Source of the DNA: Roseofilum casamattae BLCC-M143
Lineage (GTDB): Bacteria > Cyanobacteriota > Cyanobacteriia > Cyanobacteriales > Desertifilaceae
Length of the DNA: 57,819 nucleotides
Direction of reading: 5' to 3'
Assembly (NCBI RefSeq): GCF_030068455.1
Contig: NZ_JAQOSQ010000024.1
Coordinates: 1 to 57,819 of the forward strand
A model generated the notes under the pieces. The model ran no database searches and was not told where the DNA came from. It worked only from the letters and a program-made list of their open reading frames with translations. This document shows, in pieces, positions 25,121 to 34,742 of the stretch. Made by a program: the position numbers and the translations under genes. The stretch's first letter is position 1; each line of letters starts with the position of its first letter.

Positions 25121-25408
25121 ATGTCTTCAATAGAACCAACCACCGGCGCTGATGCGGTTGATGCGGCGATCGCCAAAGGACTGGATTTAGACGGCAGCCC
25201 CATTCCTGCGGCTAAACTCAACTTGTATAATAATGTCATGGCTCTAGAAGCCGACCGTCAGCGCAGTGGGGTTAGCAACACCATGCGCTCTCGTATCGTC
25301 CGCATCGGCGCCAAACACTTAGCCAAAGATAAGCTGAATCAAATGCTACTCGATGCTGATTTCGCTCCGTTAAAAGATAAAGAGGTTATCTTTTACTATG
25401 GAGGTTAG
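25121..25408 (+). CDS. Conserved small protein of unknown function
   Basis: This 95-residue soluble protein starts at an ATG and ends in KDKEVIFYYGG. The middle (AAKLNLYNNVMALEADRQRSG) and basic segment (TMRSRIVRIGAKHLAKDKLN) look helical. It stands alone between divergent DUF403 and the nurA-like gene. I do not recognise the family; codon use is like that of the neighbouring genes. Confidence 0.65.
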   Translation: MSSIEPTTGADAVDAAIAKGLDLDGSPIPAAKLNLYNNVMALEADRQRSGVSNTMRSRIVRIGAKHLAKDKLNQMLLDADFAPLKDKEVIFYYGG

Positions 25409-25471
25409 TCTAGATTTCTCGAAGGCGATCGATCGTTCTTTATTCCCTAGCGCGAACCCTTTTCTCGAGCC

Positions 25472-26635
25472 ATGCCCCTCGATCCAAACTCAGTTCTATC
25501 ATTATTGCAGGTCAAGCGCTCTGAGTTTCGCGGCTTAGAGTCACAAGCTTCCGAGCAACTTCGTCCGTATCGACAGGCATTGTTAAAGCGAGGCACGGAA
25601 ATACGAGCCAAAATTAACGCCTTTGAGCCGGAAGACGATCGAGATTTCGTCTACGCTCAACCTCTCGAGTCCCCCGAGCGTCCTTGGGTCATTGCATCAA
25701 ATTTAACTTGGAATAATCGGGAAGAAAGCCTGAACTGGGTTCGCGATCGCATTACCGGCATTCCTACCTTTGCCGTTGATGGGTCGCAGATTTATCCGAG
25801 TAAAGACTTCTCCGTACCCATTGCCCTAATTCAAATTGGATGGTATGAAAACTTTCATGAAGGGGACGGAAATTACGAGAAAGAAGTCGTCCTCGATTTA
25901 CTCACTCCGAACCATTTTGCCGCCCTCTCCAAAGGCGACTCTCTCGATCGCCTGGTGAACCGTCGCCGTCTGGAATTAGAAGTGCGTCGCATTATTCATT
26001 ACATGCAAACCCACCAGAACCAAGAATCCAGCCTGGTATTTTATGATGGTTCTTTAGTTGCGAGTTTTGCCGAAACCTTCGATCGCGATACCTATCAATC
26101 TTACCTAAAAGCCTTGCGGGAACTGCTGCGCGCCAGCGAAAAATATCGAGTTCCCCTCGTCGGGTATATCGACACCAGTGCCTCCCAAGACTTGGTGCAA
26201 ATGCTACATCGAGTGATGGGATTTCCCGAACTATCGCGATCGAGCGATGCTGGCTTATTATATCCGCTCATGGCATGGGGCGATCGTACCCTCCTCTGTC
26301 GCTGCTGCCGACCTGGTATCTTAAAAGACTATGAAGAACAAGGCGATCGGGTGACATTTACTTACCTGAAAACTCATGGTGGATATCCCGTGCGTTTGGA
26401 ACTTCCCCTCTGGATTTCCGAAGCCGGACTGCTCGATCGCGTGGTAGATTGGATACGCGCCGAAGTCATTGTCGGTCGCGGATATCCTTATGCGATCGAA
26501 ACTGCCGATAAGTTAACCGTTCTGCAAACGGAAGATCGCAAACTATTTTATCGCCTGTTTCAAGACTGGGCCGATCGCGAAGATATTCCGTTTCGCCTAT
26601 CCCGTAAAATGGTGAGCAAAGCCTATCGCCGTTGA
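25472..26635 (+). CDS. NurA-domain nuclease
   Basis: This 387-residue protein matches the NurA nuclease fold: TFAVDGSQIYPSKD (first acidic motif), LVFYDGSLVASFAE, the region VPLVGYIDTSASQDLVQML and a C-terminal AIETADKLTVLQTEDRKLFYRL. NurA proteins are 5'-3' exonucleases that usually work with the HerA helicase in processing DNA breaks. No herA gene is visible nearby. The ATG is at 25472. Metal-binding Asp residues appear intact. Confidence 0.75.
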   Translation: MPLDPNSVLSLLQVKRSEFRGLESQASEQLRPYRQALLKRGTEIRAKINAFEPEDDRDFVYAQPLESPERPWVIASNLTWNNREESLNWVRDRITGIPTFAVDGSQIYPSKDFSVPIALIQIGWYENFHEGDGNYEKEVVLDLLTPNHFAALSKGDSLDRLVNRRRLELEVRRIIHYMQTHQNQESSLVFYDGSLVASFAETFDRDTYQSYLKALRELLRASEKYRVPLVGYIDTSASQDLVQMLHRVMGFPELSRSSDAGLLYPLMAWGDRTLLCRCCRPGILKDYEEQGDRVTFTYLKTHGGYPVRLELPLWISEAGLLDRVVDWIRAEVIVGRGYPYAIETADKLTVLQTEDRKLFYRLFQDWADREDIPFRLSRKMVSKAYRR

Positions 26636-26722
26636 TACAGCACTTGCGCTTCTCTCCAACCTAACTATATTCTCTAAGTTTGGTATAAATAACATGTGGT
26701 GTGAAGTGATGGGATTTTGTCA

Positions 26723-27037
26723 GTGAAGTATTTTTTCTTAGCAGATGGATGGATTGTCGGTCGAGTTTGGGAATTTGGAGGAATTTGGAACGAGCTGGTT
26801 TGGCGACGACAACCACAAATCGAACAATTAAGTATTGGCATTATCGAACAGAACCAGACTCTATGGCTTTATCGGGTGGAAGAAGCCGTTCTGATGGTTG
26901 AAGTGAAACCAACTAACTTAGCTGACTCGTCAGAAACCATCGGTCAAGTCGTGTTAAAACGGCTGATGGAAGCGGAACAAGTGATGGAAAAACTAGATAC
27001 ATCTGAAACTATTGTTCGCCAACAGCAATTGCAGTAA
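26723..27037 (+). CDS. Conserved small protein of unknown function
   Basis: This ~104-residue protein starts at a GTG at 26723 (VKYFFLADGWIVGRVWEFGG). It is a beta-rich domain followed by a C-terminal helix (VLKRLMEAEQVMEKL). A TTG two codons earlier is an alternative. It has no signal peptide or membrane segment and no family I can name. It lies between the nurA-like gene and the converging tolC-like gene. Confidence 0.6.
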   Translation: MKYFFLADGWIVGRVWEFGGIWNELVWRRQPQIEQLSIGIIEQNQTLWLYRVEEAVLMVEVKPTNLADSSETIGQVVLKRLMEAEQVMEKLDTSETIVRQQQLQ

Positions 27038-27100
27038 ATTGAAGTCAATAACGAACAATGGGTAATCGGCGATCGATTATCCATTGTTCTTATTGTTTAA

Positions 27101-29023
27101 TTACCGGGCCGCATTACTAACATTACTAATCGCTCGTTGCAATCGGGCGACGGCAATGTTGTATCCCAAGATGGCTTGGACTTGGTTAAACTGAGCTTGG
27201 GTTAAGTCCGTTTCTGAATTGATGACGTCGGTTTGGGTTCCTACGCCTGCTTGAAATCGCAGTCGAGCTAAGCGCAATGCTTCTTGAGCTTGGGCTAAAC
27301 CAACAATAGAGGTTTGGATATTATCAAAGCTAGAAACGAGCTGGAAGTAAGCATTTTCTACGTCTAAGCGAATTTGGTTGCGATCGCTGGTAAATTGCTG
27401 TTCGGCGATCGCAACATCGGCTTCTTCTCGCTCGGCTTGCGCGCGCAACCGCCCGCCGTCATACAACGTCCAGTTCAGTTGTGCTCCCAAACTGTAACCA
27501 TCTCCAGCCCCTTGCGGAACGAGAGGTTCGTCAAAGGTTAATTCCAGAACATTATAGTTGGCAAACAAACTCACCTGCGGCTTCAATCCGGCTAAGATAG
27601 CCGTGCGCTGGAACTCATTGAGATCTCGTTCGTTTAAACGCTGTTCTAACTCGGCACGGTTCTTGTAAGCCAAGACGATACTATCATCGAGGGGCAGTTG
27701 CCAGCGGCCGACAATTTCGACGGGATCGGCAGCGGAAACATCGATGGTTTGCGGCATATTCATAATCTGAGCTAAGGTGCGTCGCGCCGTCCGCAAACTG
27801 GCAATGGCCTCGGTTAACCGCTGTTGTTCGTTGGCTACCTGTACCTGAGCTTGCAACACGGCAAACCGAGTCCCAACCCCCGCGCGCTCGAGGGCTTGCG
27901 CGTCTTTCAAACTGCGCTCGGCTTGGACGAGAGCTTGTTGGCGAATGCGCAATTGTTCTTTTGACTGTTGCAGGTTGTAATATTGCTCGGCCACATTCAG
28001 GCGGATTTGTTCTTCAATGACTTCCACCTGCAACGTACTAATTTTGACTTGTTTTTCCGCCGCCCGAATATTAGCAGAGCGCAATCCGGAAGTAATGAGG
28101 TCATAGCGAATTTCTACGGTTCCCGATAAAGAGGTTTGCGGCGAATCTCCATTAATCGTTTGTGTTCCGCTGCGAGCTGTAATTTCGCTACTGGCAGACT
28201 GCGATCGCTGCAACTGGGACTGGAAGGTAATGCTCGGCAACCGGGTGGCTAGAGCTTCGCGCAGTTGGGTTTGCGATCGCTCTAATTCTACCTTCGTTCG
28301 TTGCAAATCCACATTATTGCGTCGAGCGAGATCGATCGCTTGTTCCAAGGTCAGGGGTTGCGTTCCTTCAATCCTCACTTCTGCTGGATCGGTGGGAAAC
28401 AGCAAGGGGTTGGGACTGGGATCGAGATAAACGGGCGCAATATCCTCGATGGTAGTTTGGGCAATATGAGGCGAAATTAATTGCTTGGGTAATGGAGCTG
28501 TGGTGGGATTAGCTGCCAGAGCATGTTGCAAGCGCGTCAGCCACACGATATCAGTTTCTGCTAACTCTTCGGAATGGTCGTCGAGCAGAGTTTGTAGGGT
28601 GTTCTCAGTGGCGGCTAATTGAGCTTCCGATAACTCGCTCTCGGATACTGCCGGTGGAGCATCCGCTATCTCAGTTTCCGACACTGTTGAGGAAGTATCT
28701 GCTATCTCAGTTTCCGATAACTCGGTTTCCGATACTGTCGTTTCGATCTCTAGGGAAGTAGGACTCTGCTGCACCCAGTCGAGCCGACTGGAAGCTGTAG
28801 GAAGCTCGCCTTGTCCCTCACTCAAGTTTAGTTCGCTCGGTTTGATTTCTTGGAGCACTGAGGGCGCAGCATCATTGCGCATTGCGTCCTCAGTTGTTTC
28901 GATCGCAGTCGCTGAGGGTCGATCGGTTTCCGACCCAGGTTGGGCGCTCGCCGCCGAATTGACGGATGCCACAGCGATCGCAGCGATCGCACTCACACCA
29001 ATAAGTTTCCGGAAAGTCGGCAT
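27101..29023 (-). CDS. TolC-family outer-membrane efflux protein
   Basis: This 640-residue exported protein has a signal peptide (KLIGVSAIAAIAVASVNSAASAQ) and a cyanobacterium-type acidic N-terminal extension with degenerate SETELSETEIAD-like repeats (~80-140). Two outer-membrane-efflux repeats follow: LTLEQAIDLARRNNVDLQRTK and LEQRLNERDLNEFQ, with the second-half YSLGAQLNWTLYDGGRLRAQ and VGTQTDVINSETDLTQAQ. It would form a trimeric channel-tunnel working with inner-membrane exporters such as type I secretion systems, as known for Slr1270/HgdD. No exporter partner is adjacent. Confidence 0.88.
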   Translation of the reverse strand: MPTFRKLIGVSAIAAIAVASVNSAASAQPGSETDRPSATAIETTEDAMRNDAAPSVLQEIKPSELNLSEGQGELPTASSRLDWVQQSPTSLEIETTVSETELSETEIADTSSTVSETEIADAPPAVSESELSEAQLAATENTLQTLLDDHSEELAETDIVWLTRLQHALAANPTTAPLPKQLISPHIAQTTIEDIAPVYLDPSPNPLLFPTDPAEVRIEGTQPLTLEQAIDLARRNNVDLQRTKVELERSQTQLREALATRLPSITFQSQLQRSQSASSEITARSGTQTINGDSPQTSLSGTVEIRYDLITSGLRSANIRAAEKQVKISTLQVEVIEEQIRLNVAEQYYNLQQSKEQLRIRQQALVQAERSLKDAQALERAGVGTRFAVLQAQVQVANEQQRLTEAIASLRTARRTLAQIMNMPQTIDVSAADPVEIVGRWQLPLDDSIVLAYKNRAELEQRLNERDLNEFQRTAILAGLKPQVSLFANYNVLELTFDEPLVPQGAGDGYSLGAQLNWTLYDGGRLRAQAEREEADVAIAEQQFTSDRNQIRLDVENAYFQLVSSFDNIQTSIVGLAQAQEALRLARLRFQAGVGTQTDVINSETDLTQAQFNQVQAILGYNIAVARLQRAISNVSNAAR

Positions 29024-29169
29024 AATTGTTTAGTTCAATCGACAATCGGCGATCGCAACGTAGAGGCTGAAGCATACCACCTTAAGCAGGATACTGGTAG
29101 ACCTGGAGTCTTGGCAAATCGCGATCGCTTTTTAAATTAGACTAAAAAGAGCAATTGTGGTGTAAGCGA

Positions 29170-30291
29170 GTGAATAAGATTCCCCCTGTTGACCTAACTC
29201 AACAATATCAGGCCATTGCCTCTGAGGTTGAATCTGCCGTACTGGCAGTGTTAGCATCGGGTCGATACATCGGCGGTCCGTTGGTACAAACATTTGAAGA
29301 ACAGTTGGCTCGGGCTACGGGTACGGAGTTTGCCATTAGCTGTAATTCCGGTACGGATGCTCTGTATTTATCTCTAAGAGCGGCAAATATCGGCCCTGGC
29401 GATCGCGTTATTACGACCCCATTTACATTTATTGCTACGGCGGAAACTATCTCGGCAGTTGGCGCGACTCCGGTCTTTGTCGATATTGACGAAGAGACGT
29501 TTAATCTCGATCTTAGCCAAGTCGAAGCTGCCATTACCGAGCAAACCCAGGCAATTATTCCCGTCCATTTGTTCGGTCAACCGGTGGATATGACGCAGTT
29601 AATGGAGATTGCTAACCGCCACGCTCTTACTGTTATTGAAGATTGCGCTCAATCTGCCGGAGCCACTTGGCAGGGAGCTACCGTCGGCAGTTGCGGACAG
29701 ATGGGATGTTTTAGTTTTTATCCGACGAAAAATTTGGCGGCTTGCGGTGATGGTGGAGCCGTGACGACAAAGGATTCGGCGATCGCCGAGCGGCTGCGCC
29801 TCCTGCGAGACCACGGCCGGCGCACTGGCTATTATCATGAAGAAGTTGGCGTTAATTCGCGCTTGGATGCGTTGCAGGCGGCAATTTTGCAAATTAAACT
29901 GAAGTACTTGCCCGAGTGGAATCAGCAACGGCAACAGGTTGCCGATTATTACCATCAGTTGCTCGAACCCATTACGGAGATTGTGCGACCCCAAATGATT
30001 CCCGGAGGTCAATCGGTCTGGAATCAATATACAATTCGAGTCGGTGATGGGTCGAGTGCCCGCTATCGCGACAGTATTCAACAGCACCTGCGCGAGGAAG
30101 GGGTTATCTCATCGGTTTACTATCCCTTACCGCTGCACTTACAACCGGTCTATAAAGATTTGGGATACCAGCCAGGGCAGTTGCCCATTTCCGAGCGAGA
30201 GAGCCACCGCGTCCTCTCTCTGCCCATGTTCCCCGAGCTAACTCCCCAACAGCAAGAGCAGGTAGTCTATTGCTTGAAACATGCCCTCTAG
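29170..30291 (+). CDS. DegT/DnrJ/EryC1/StrS aminotransferase
   Basis: This PLP-dependent sugar-type aminotransferase (about 374 residues) transfers an amino group to nucleotide-linked keto sugars. It shows GSGTD-like NSGTDALYLSLRAA, the PLP-phosphate/Asp segment VIEDCAQSAGATWQG and the Schiff-base Lys K187 in FYPTKNLAACGDGGA. The C-terminal domain ends SLPMFPELTPQQQEQVVYCL. The GTG at 29170 gives the usual start (VNKIPPVDLTQQY); the TTG 15 bases upstream is unlikely. The exact sugar substrate is unknown. It is divergently arranged with the tolC-like gene. Confidence 0.9.
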   Translation: MNKIPPVDLTQQYQAIASEVESAVLAVLASGRYIGGPLVQTFEEQLARATGTEFAISCNSGTDALYLSLRAANIGPGDRVITTPFTFIATAETISAVGATPVFVDIDEETFNLDLSQVEAAITEQTQAIIPVHLFGQPVDMTQLMEIANRHALTVIEDCAQSAGATWQGATVGSCGQMGCFSFYPTKNLAACGDGGAVTTKDSAIAERLRLLRDHGRRTGYYHEEVGVNSRLDALQAAILQIKLKYLPEWNQQRQQVADYYHQLLEPITEIVRPQMIPGGQSVWNQYTIRVGDGSSARYRDSIQQHLREEGVISSVYYPLPLHLQPVYKDLGYQPGQLPISERESHRVLSLPMFPELTPQQQEQVVYCLKHAL

Positions 30292-30571
30292 TCCAATCTA
30301 GGGAAGGGGGCGATCGCTCCACAGTCTTTTACATTCCTTAATAAAAATCGGAAAAAACTTGAAGTTTCTTATACTATAGTGAAGAAAATCATGAGAAATA
30401 TGGCTTAGTCAAGGAAAAAAGAGCTAACTAATCCCAACCATAAGTTAAGGCTTATGAACCAGAGGATTGGTGGTTAATCTGGATCGACACGGCTTATTTA
30501 TTTTTAAGATTCCCATTTTCTAAAACATTTCAACTGTCAAAAGACTGAATAGCACGAGGTATACGCGATTC

Positions 30572-32281
30572 GTGAAGCACCATCCACTCGAACAGCTCAG
30601 GAGATACAGCCCCGAAGCGATCGCCAGCTACTATCGATTTCGTATCTGGCAAAGTCTCTACCGTATCGTCACTTTGGTCGGAGCTTTTTTAGGATTTATC
30701 GTCTCCCTTCAGTGGGATCGAGTCACTCAGCAGGTGGAAACCAATCAACCCAAACGAGCCATCCAACTGCGAGAAATGCTAACTCGTTTAGGTCCGACCT
30801 ACATCAAAGTAGGGCAAGCTCTATCGACGCGGCCGGATTTAATTCGCCAAGACTTTCTGGAAGAACTGACCAAACTGCAAGACCGCCTGCCGCCCTTTCC
30901 GAATGCGATCGCCTTTGAGATCGTTGAAGCTCAGCTCGGACGCTCCCTATCGGACGTTTATGAAGAGGTTTCACCCAACCCAGTTGCTGCCGCGAGTTTA
31001 GGGCAAGTCTACCGAGGACGGTTAAAGAGTGGGGAAGATGTGGCAATTAAAGTGCAGCGACCCAACCTGATTCCCACCATCACCTTAGACTTGTATTTAA
31101 TGCGGTGGAGCGCCGGTTGGGTGGCTCGGTTACTGCCGCTCAATCTCGGTCACGATCTCACGTTGATTGTGGATGAGTTTGGGACAAAACTGTTTGAAGA
31201 AATTGACTATGTGAATGAGGCAAAGAACGCGGAAAAATTTGCCCACAACTTCCGCTATAGTCCGCAAGTAAAAGTGCCGCAAATCTATCGAGATTATAGT
31301 GCCAAAAAAGTTCTGACTCTGGAGTGGATTAGTGGCTATAAGCTGACCTGCACCGATGAGGTAAAACAGGCCGGACTCGACCCCGATGCGATCGTTCGGA
31401 TTGGCGTCACCACCGGTTTGCAACAACTTCTGGAATTTGGTTTTTTCCATGCCGATCCTCACCCCGGTAATTTGTTTGCCCTACACGGCCCGGCTGAGAT
31501 TGGCGCGCAAATGGGCTACATTGACTTTGGCATGATGGATCAGTTGGATCAAATGACGAAGGAAACTCTGGTGGGTGCTGTGGTTCATTTGATTAATAAA
31601 GACTATACCGAACTCGCTTCTGATTTTGTCAAATTGGGATTTCTGACTCCCGAGACCAATATCGAACCGATTATTCCGGCGTTGGAAGAGGTCTTTGGCA
31701 ATATTATTGGCGAGAAAGTTCGCGACTTTAATTTTAAAACAATTACGGATAAGTTTTCGGCGGTGATGTACGAATATCCGTTCCGCATCCCGGCTAAATT
31801 TGCCTTGATTATCCGTTCGTTGGTGACTCAAGAAGGATTGGCTCTGAGCATTAATCCCGAGTTCAAAATTGTGGAAATTGCCTATCCTTACGTGGCGCAG
31901 CGATTGCTCACCGGAGAGACTCCGAGCTTGCGCCGCCGGTTATTGGAAGTATTGATTAAAGACGGAAAATTCCGCTGGGATCGACTGGAAAATATGCTGG
32001 CGATCGCCCGTTCCGATCGCCAGTTCGATCTGATGCCAACAGCTCAGTTAGGATTGCAATATCTCATGTCGGAAGAAGGCAGCTACCTGCGCCGCCAAAT
32101 CGTACTCGCACTCACTGAAAATGACCGACTGCATACCGAAGAAGTGCAACGTCTGTGGGATTTAATCCAGGACGATATCCATCCCGATCGGTTGTGGGAT
32201 GCGGCTTGGAGCGCGATCGCGGACTTCTCCAGAGAGCGAGCGGCTTCCTTGCTCCCCGCTGTTGCCACTTTTAACCAATAA
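30572..32281 (+). CDS. ABC1/AarF/UbiB-family atypical kinase
   Basis: This 569-residue kinase-like protein carries the family hallmarks: the KxGQ motif (IKVGQALSTRPDL), the Ala-rich loop replacing the Gly-rich loop (PVAAASLGQVYRG), the Lys of VAIKVQRP, the catalytic HADPHPGN and the metal-binding DFG in YIDFGMMDQL. UbiB/ABC1 proteins support isoprenoid-quinone synthesis and in plants sit on plastoglobules. A cyanobacterial role in plastoquinone or tocopherol metabolism is plausible. A membrane-like segment occurs near residues 27-45. The start is a GTG at 30572. The ~280 bases upstream show no other gene. Confidence 0.92.
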   Translation: MKHHPLEQLRRYSPEAIASYYRFRIWQSLYRIVTLVGAFLGFIVSLQWDRVTQQVETNQPKRAIQLREMLTRLGPTYIKVGQALSTRPDLIRQDFLEELTKLQDRLPPFPNAIAFEIVEAQLGRSLSDVYEEVSPNPVAAASLGQVYRGRLKSGEDVAIKVQRPNLIPTITLDLYLMRWSAGWVARLLPLNLGHDLTLIVDEFGTKLFEEIDYVNEAKNAEKFAHNFRYSPQVKVPQIYRDYSAKKVLTLEWISGYKLTCTDEVKQAGLDPDAIVRIGVTTGLQQLLEFGFFHADPHPGNLFALHGPAEIGAQMGYIDFGMMDQLDQMTKETLVGAVVHLINKDYTELASDFVKLGFLTPETNIEPIIPALEEVFGNIIGEKVRDFNFKTITDKFSAVMYEYPFRIPAKFALIIRSLVTQEGLALSINPEFKIVEIAYPYVAQRLLTGETPSLRRRLLEVLIKDGKFRWDRLENMLAIARSDRQFDLMPTAQLGLQYLMSEEGSYLRRQIVLALTENDRLHTEEVQRLWDLIQDDIHPDRLWDAAWSAIADFSRERAASLLPAVATFNQ

Positions 32282-32372
32282 TTAGTTAGGGAGGAGCGCG
32301 AGTGAATAACTCTCTCGGTGAATAACTCTACTTCTCCTTCCCAACCCATCGTTTCGTCAACTCAACAATTTA

Positions 32373-32753
32373 ATGCCCGTATATTACATCCCTCAACCCC
32401 CTTACGCTTTATTGCTCTTCGGTTTACTGATAAGCCTCACTTCTGGAGCAGCCTTTTATGCAACGTTGACTCAGTCTGCGCAACGATGGTCAAAAGATAC
32501 GGACGCTGAAGATATCACTAAATTACAAGGGCCGGCTCTGTTGTTCCCCTTCACTGGAATTTTTGGCGGTGCTTGCGTCTTCTTATCTTCGGGTTTGGGA
32601 ATCTTCGGATTTCCCCCATCCTTAGCTTATCTAATCTCGTTGCCAATTAGCTTATTCGTCGCCGGCCTGGTTTGGTATCAACTCGGTCAAGTTTTGCTGC
32701 AACTGCAACAAGGGGGTTCTGAAGCTCTGGATCTAGATTCTTGGAGCATTTAG
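32373..32753 (+). CDS. Small multi-pass membrane protein of unknown function
   Basis: This 126-residue protein has three or four hydrophobic segments: YALLLFGLLISLTSGAAFYA, LLFPFTGIFGGACVFLSSGL and LAYLISLPISLFVAGLVWY. It ends in an acidic tail. The start is the ATG at 32373, 91 bases after the AarF-like gene and possibly on the same transcript. A perfect palindrome 35 bases after the stop probably terminates it. I do not recognise the family. Confidence 0.65.
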   Translation: MPVYYIPQPPYALLLFGLLISLTSGAAFYATLTQSAQRWSKDTDAEDITKLQGPALLFPFTGIFGGACVFLSSGLGIFGFPPSLAYLISLPISLFVAGLVWYQLGQVLLQLQQGGSEALDLDSWSI

Positions 32754-32787
32754 CGTTTCGTTGATGTTGACCCCCGATCGTAATTAG

Positions 32788-32811
32788 CGAGAAGGGCGAT
32801 CGCCCTTCTCG
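32788..32811 (+). terminator. Perfect 24-bp palindrome centred on a HIP1 octamer
   Basis: The 24 bases are fully self-complementary with GGGCGATCGCCC at the centre. As RNA it would form a long hairpin just downstream of the small membrane-protein gene. A second HIP1-type site (ATGCGATCGC) lies ~10 bases on. It probably acts as a terminator or 3'-end protector. Confidence 0.5.
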
Positions 32812-32939
32812 ATGTCGGGAATGCGATCGCCTTTCTCACTTATCCGAACTTTCCTCCACTTCCCTGTTGCTCAAACCCTGAATTAAGCTAAGAAAACCAG
32901 GAATTTCTTCAGTAGCTGCAATCCAAAGAGAGAATTATC

Positions 32940-32969
32940 TTGACATTTCATAATGAAATAAAACATAAT
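32940..32969 (+). promoter_or_regulatory. Sigma70-type promoter for rplU-rpmA
   Basis: TTGACA (32940-32945), an 18-nt A/T-rich spacer, then CATAAT (32964-32969). This predicts a start near 32976 and a leader of about 97 nt before rplU. The leader has a short CTGG...CCAG hairpin; L21 leaders are autoregulated in some bacteria, but no known motif was recognised. Confidence 0.6.
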
Positions 32970-33072
32970 ATAAGACTGTTTACTTGTAATTTGCTCGGAT
33001 CGGGTCGATGGCATTCGCAAATACTGGCTTTACCCAGTTACCCGTACGGCATCCCAGAGGAAAATCATTCTC

Positions 33073-33429
33073 ATGAGTTACGCAATTATTGAAACCGGCG
33101 GCAAGCAATTACGGGTAGAACCCGGCCGCTTTTATGATATCGAGCTGTTGGCAGTGGAGCCGGAACAGACGGTTTCAATCGATCGGGTGTTGTATATTCA
33201 GCACGGTGACGATATGCATGTCGGTCAGCCGACGGTTGCTGGAGCAACGGTAGAAGGTACGATATTGCGGCACTTTCGCGATCGCAAAGTGCTCGTCTAC
33301 AAAATGAAGCCGAAAAAGAAAACCCGCAAAAAACGCGGACACCGACAAGAACGAACTCGTTTAATGATTAATTCCATTAACGTGAATGGAGAAGTGTTAG
33401 CCTCAACTCCAGAGACTGCTGAAGCTTAG
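33073..33429 (+). CDS. rplU: 50S ribosomal protein L21
   Basis: This 118-residue large-subunit protein binds 23S rRNA. It has the family start MSYAIIETGGKQLRVEPGRFYDIE, the core VLYIQHGDDMHVGQPTVAGATV and the basic RNA-binding segment KMKPKKKTRKKRGHRQERT. It is followed 43 bases later by rpmA in the conserved bacterial order. The start is the ATG at 33073, preceded by AGAGGA. Confidence 0.97.
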   Translation: MSYAIIETGGKQLRVEPGRFYDIELLAVEPEQTVSIDRVLYIQHGDDMHVGQPTVAGATVEGTILRHFRDRKVLVYKMKPKKKTRKKRGHRQERTRLMINSINVNGEVLASTPETAEA

Positions 33430-33472
33430 ATACAATACAACTTGCAGACAAGATAACGGATAGGAAACTCTT

Positions 33473-33739
33473 ATGGCACACAAGAAAGGAACTGGAAGCA
33501 CGCGCAATGGTCGCGATTCAAACGCCCAGCGTTTGGGCGTAAAGCGCTATGGTGGAGAAACCGTTCGCGCAGGCAATATCCTCGTCCGTCAACGAGGAAC
33601 CACATTCCATCCTGGGAAAAACGTGGGACTCGGTCGCGACTATACCCTATTTTCCCTAGTTGATGGGGTTGTTACCTTCGAGCGGAATGGACGTTCTCGC
33701 AAGAAAGTCAGCGTTTATCCGGTAGAAGCTACCTCATAA
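33473..33739 (+). CDS. rpmA: 50S ribosomal protein L27
   Basis: This 88-residue protein lies close to the peptidyl-transferase centre and stabilises tRNA there. It starts [22 protein letters not shown] and continues [21 protein letters not shown], fully typical. Unlike Firmicutes L27 there is no cleavable N-terminal extension. It is co-transcribed with rplU; an 11-bp hairpin follows. Confidence 0.98.
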   Translation: MAHKKGTGSTRNGRDSNAQRLGVKRYGGETVRAGNILVRQRGTTFHPGKNVGLGRDYTLFSLVDGVVTFERNGRSRKKVSVYPVEATS

Positions 33740-33753
33740 GTTTGTAAGTTTCT

Positions 33754-33785
33754 GCTAGGGATGAGTTTAGTTATTCATCCCTAGC
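33754..33785 (+). terminator. Hairpin downstream of rpmA
   Basis: GCTAGGGATGA (33754-33764) pairs perfectly with TCATCCCTAGC (33775-33785) around a 10-nt loop, 15 bases after the rpmA stop. It lacks a long T-run. It sits between convergent rpmA and the sulfotransferase gene and may serve both. Confidence 0.6.
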
Positions 33786-33836
33786 GATCGGGTTCAATAT
33801 ACAGCATAAATCTTACCGAAGAAAGTAGTAAATGAA

Positions 33837-34637
33837 TTAGTTTGTTCCATCGCGTTGGGTAAAATAACTATAACCATACGATGGATCTAATCTCTGGGAG
33901 AGTTGCTGTTCGATAAATTCTAAGTCTTCATCCGGTAGCACTTCTTTATAAAACCCAGACCTACCTTGTCTGACTTTATGAGAGACGCCGATATTATCCA
34001 TTTTTTTCATATTGCGGAATGAGGCCAGTTCTATCGAATACTCGAGCATTTCCCGAGTGGGTTTTAACCCAAAGAAATGGCAGACTCGTTCGAGTTCCGA
34101 ATAAGTATCAACTAAAAGATCCTCGTAGCGAACGATCGCAAACTCTTTAGGTAGATGTTTGTTGTTGCTCCAAAATTCATACAGCTTAATCATTTGCTCA
34201 AATCTAGGATTATTCCGGAGGTACCAAGAAAAGTCGGTAGATTGCTCTTTTATAGATTGAGCGCGATGTTTTTTTTGCCAATAGGAAATAATGTGATCCC
34301 TAGGATCTCTAGTCATCAGCAACACTTTTTTTTGCTTGCAAAATTCCTCATCTTCAAAAATATTGAGTTCGTGAACTGGCTTAATTGATGGTAAATTGGG
34401 GCAGAGTTGATGTATGTAATATAGATTAATCGCGTTAATATCATCTAAAGCTGCATCCATACCAGAGAGTTGCTTCATGACATTACCGATCATTACTCTT
34501 AACCAAGTTCGACCTGCTGTCGGTCTCGATATCATAATGTATTCAGCAGCAGCTCGCTCTCGTTTATATTTATTTTTGGCAACCCCTAACTTATCCTGCA
34601 ATAATTCTGAGAATGCTAATAATTTTCGTTTGAGCAT
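33837..34637 (-). CDS. Sulfotransferase-domain protein
   Basis: This 266-residue enzyme should transfer sulfate from PAPS to an alcohol or amine on a carbohydrate, lipid or small molecule. It has the PAPS 5'-phosphosulfate loop ISRPTAGRTWLRVMI, the 3'-phosphate motif MTRDPRDHIISYW and the C-terminal sulfotransferase loop QGRSGFYKEVLPDEDLEFIE. The acceptor is unknown. The start is the ATG at 34637. It stands downstream of mreD in the same direction, about 105 bases away. A/T-richer composition than its neighbours hints at horizontal gain. Confidence 0.82.
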   Translation of the reverse strand: MLKRKLLAFSELLQDKLGVAKNKYKRERAAAEYIMISRPTAGRTWLRVMIGNVMKQLSGMDAALDDINAINLYYIHQLCPNLPSIKPVHELNIFEDEEFCKQKKVLLMTRDPRDHIISYWQKKHRAQSIKEQSTDFSWYLRNNPRFEQMIKLYEFWSNNKHLPKEFAIVRYEDLLVDTYSELERVCHFFGLKPTREMLEYSIELASFRNMKKMDNIGVSHKVRQGRSGFYKEVLPDEDLEFIEQQLSQRLDPSYGYSYFTQRDGTN

Positions 34638-34742
34638 GGCTGGATGAATGCTAATGAAGGGCGATTATATGATACATAATTTAAATTTATCTGTCAATGA
34701 GATGAAAGCCGATTTCTATGAATATTTTCCCAATACTATTCA

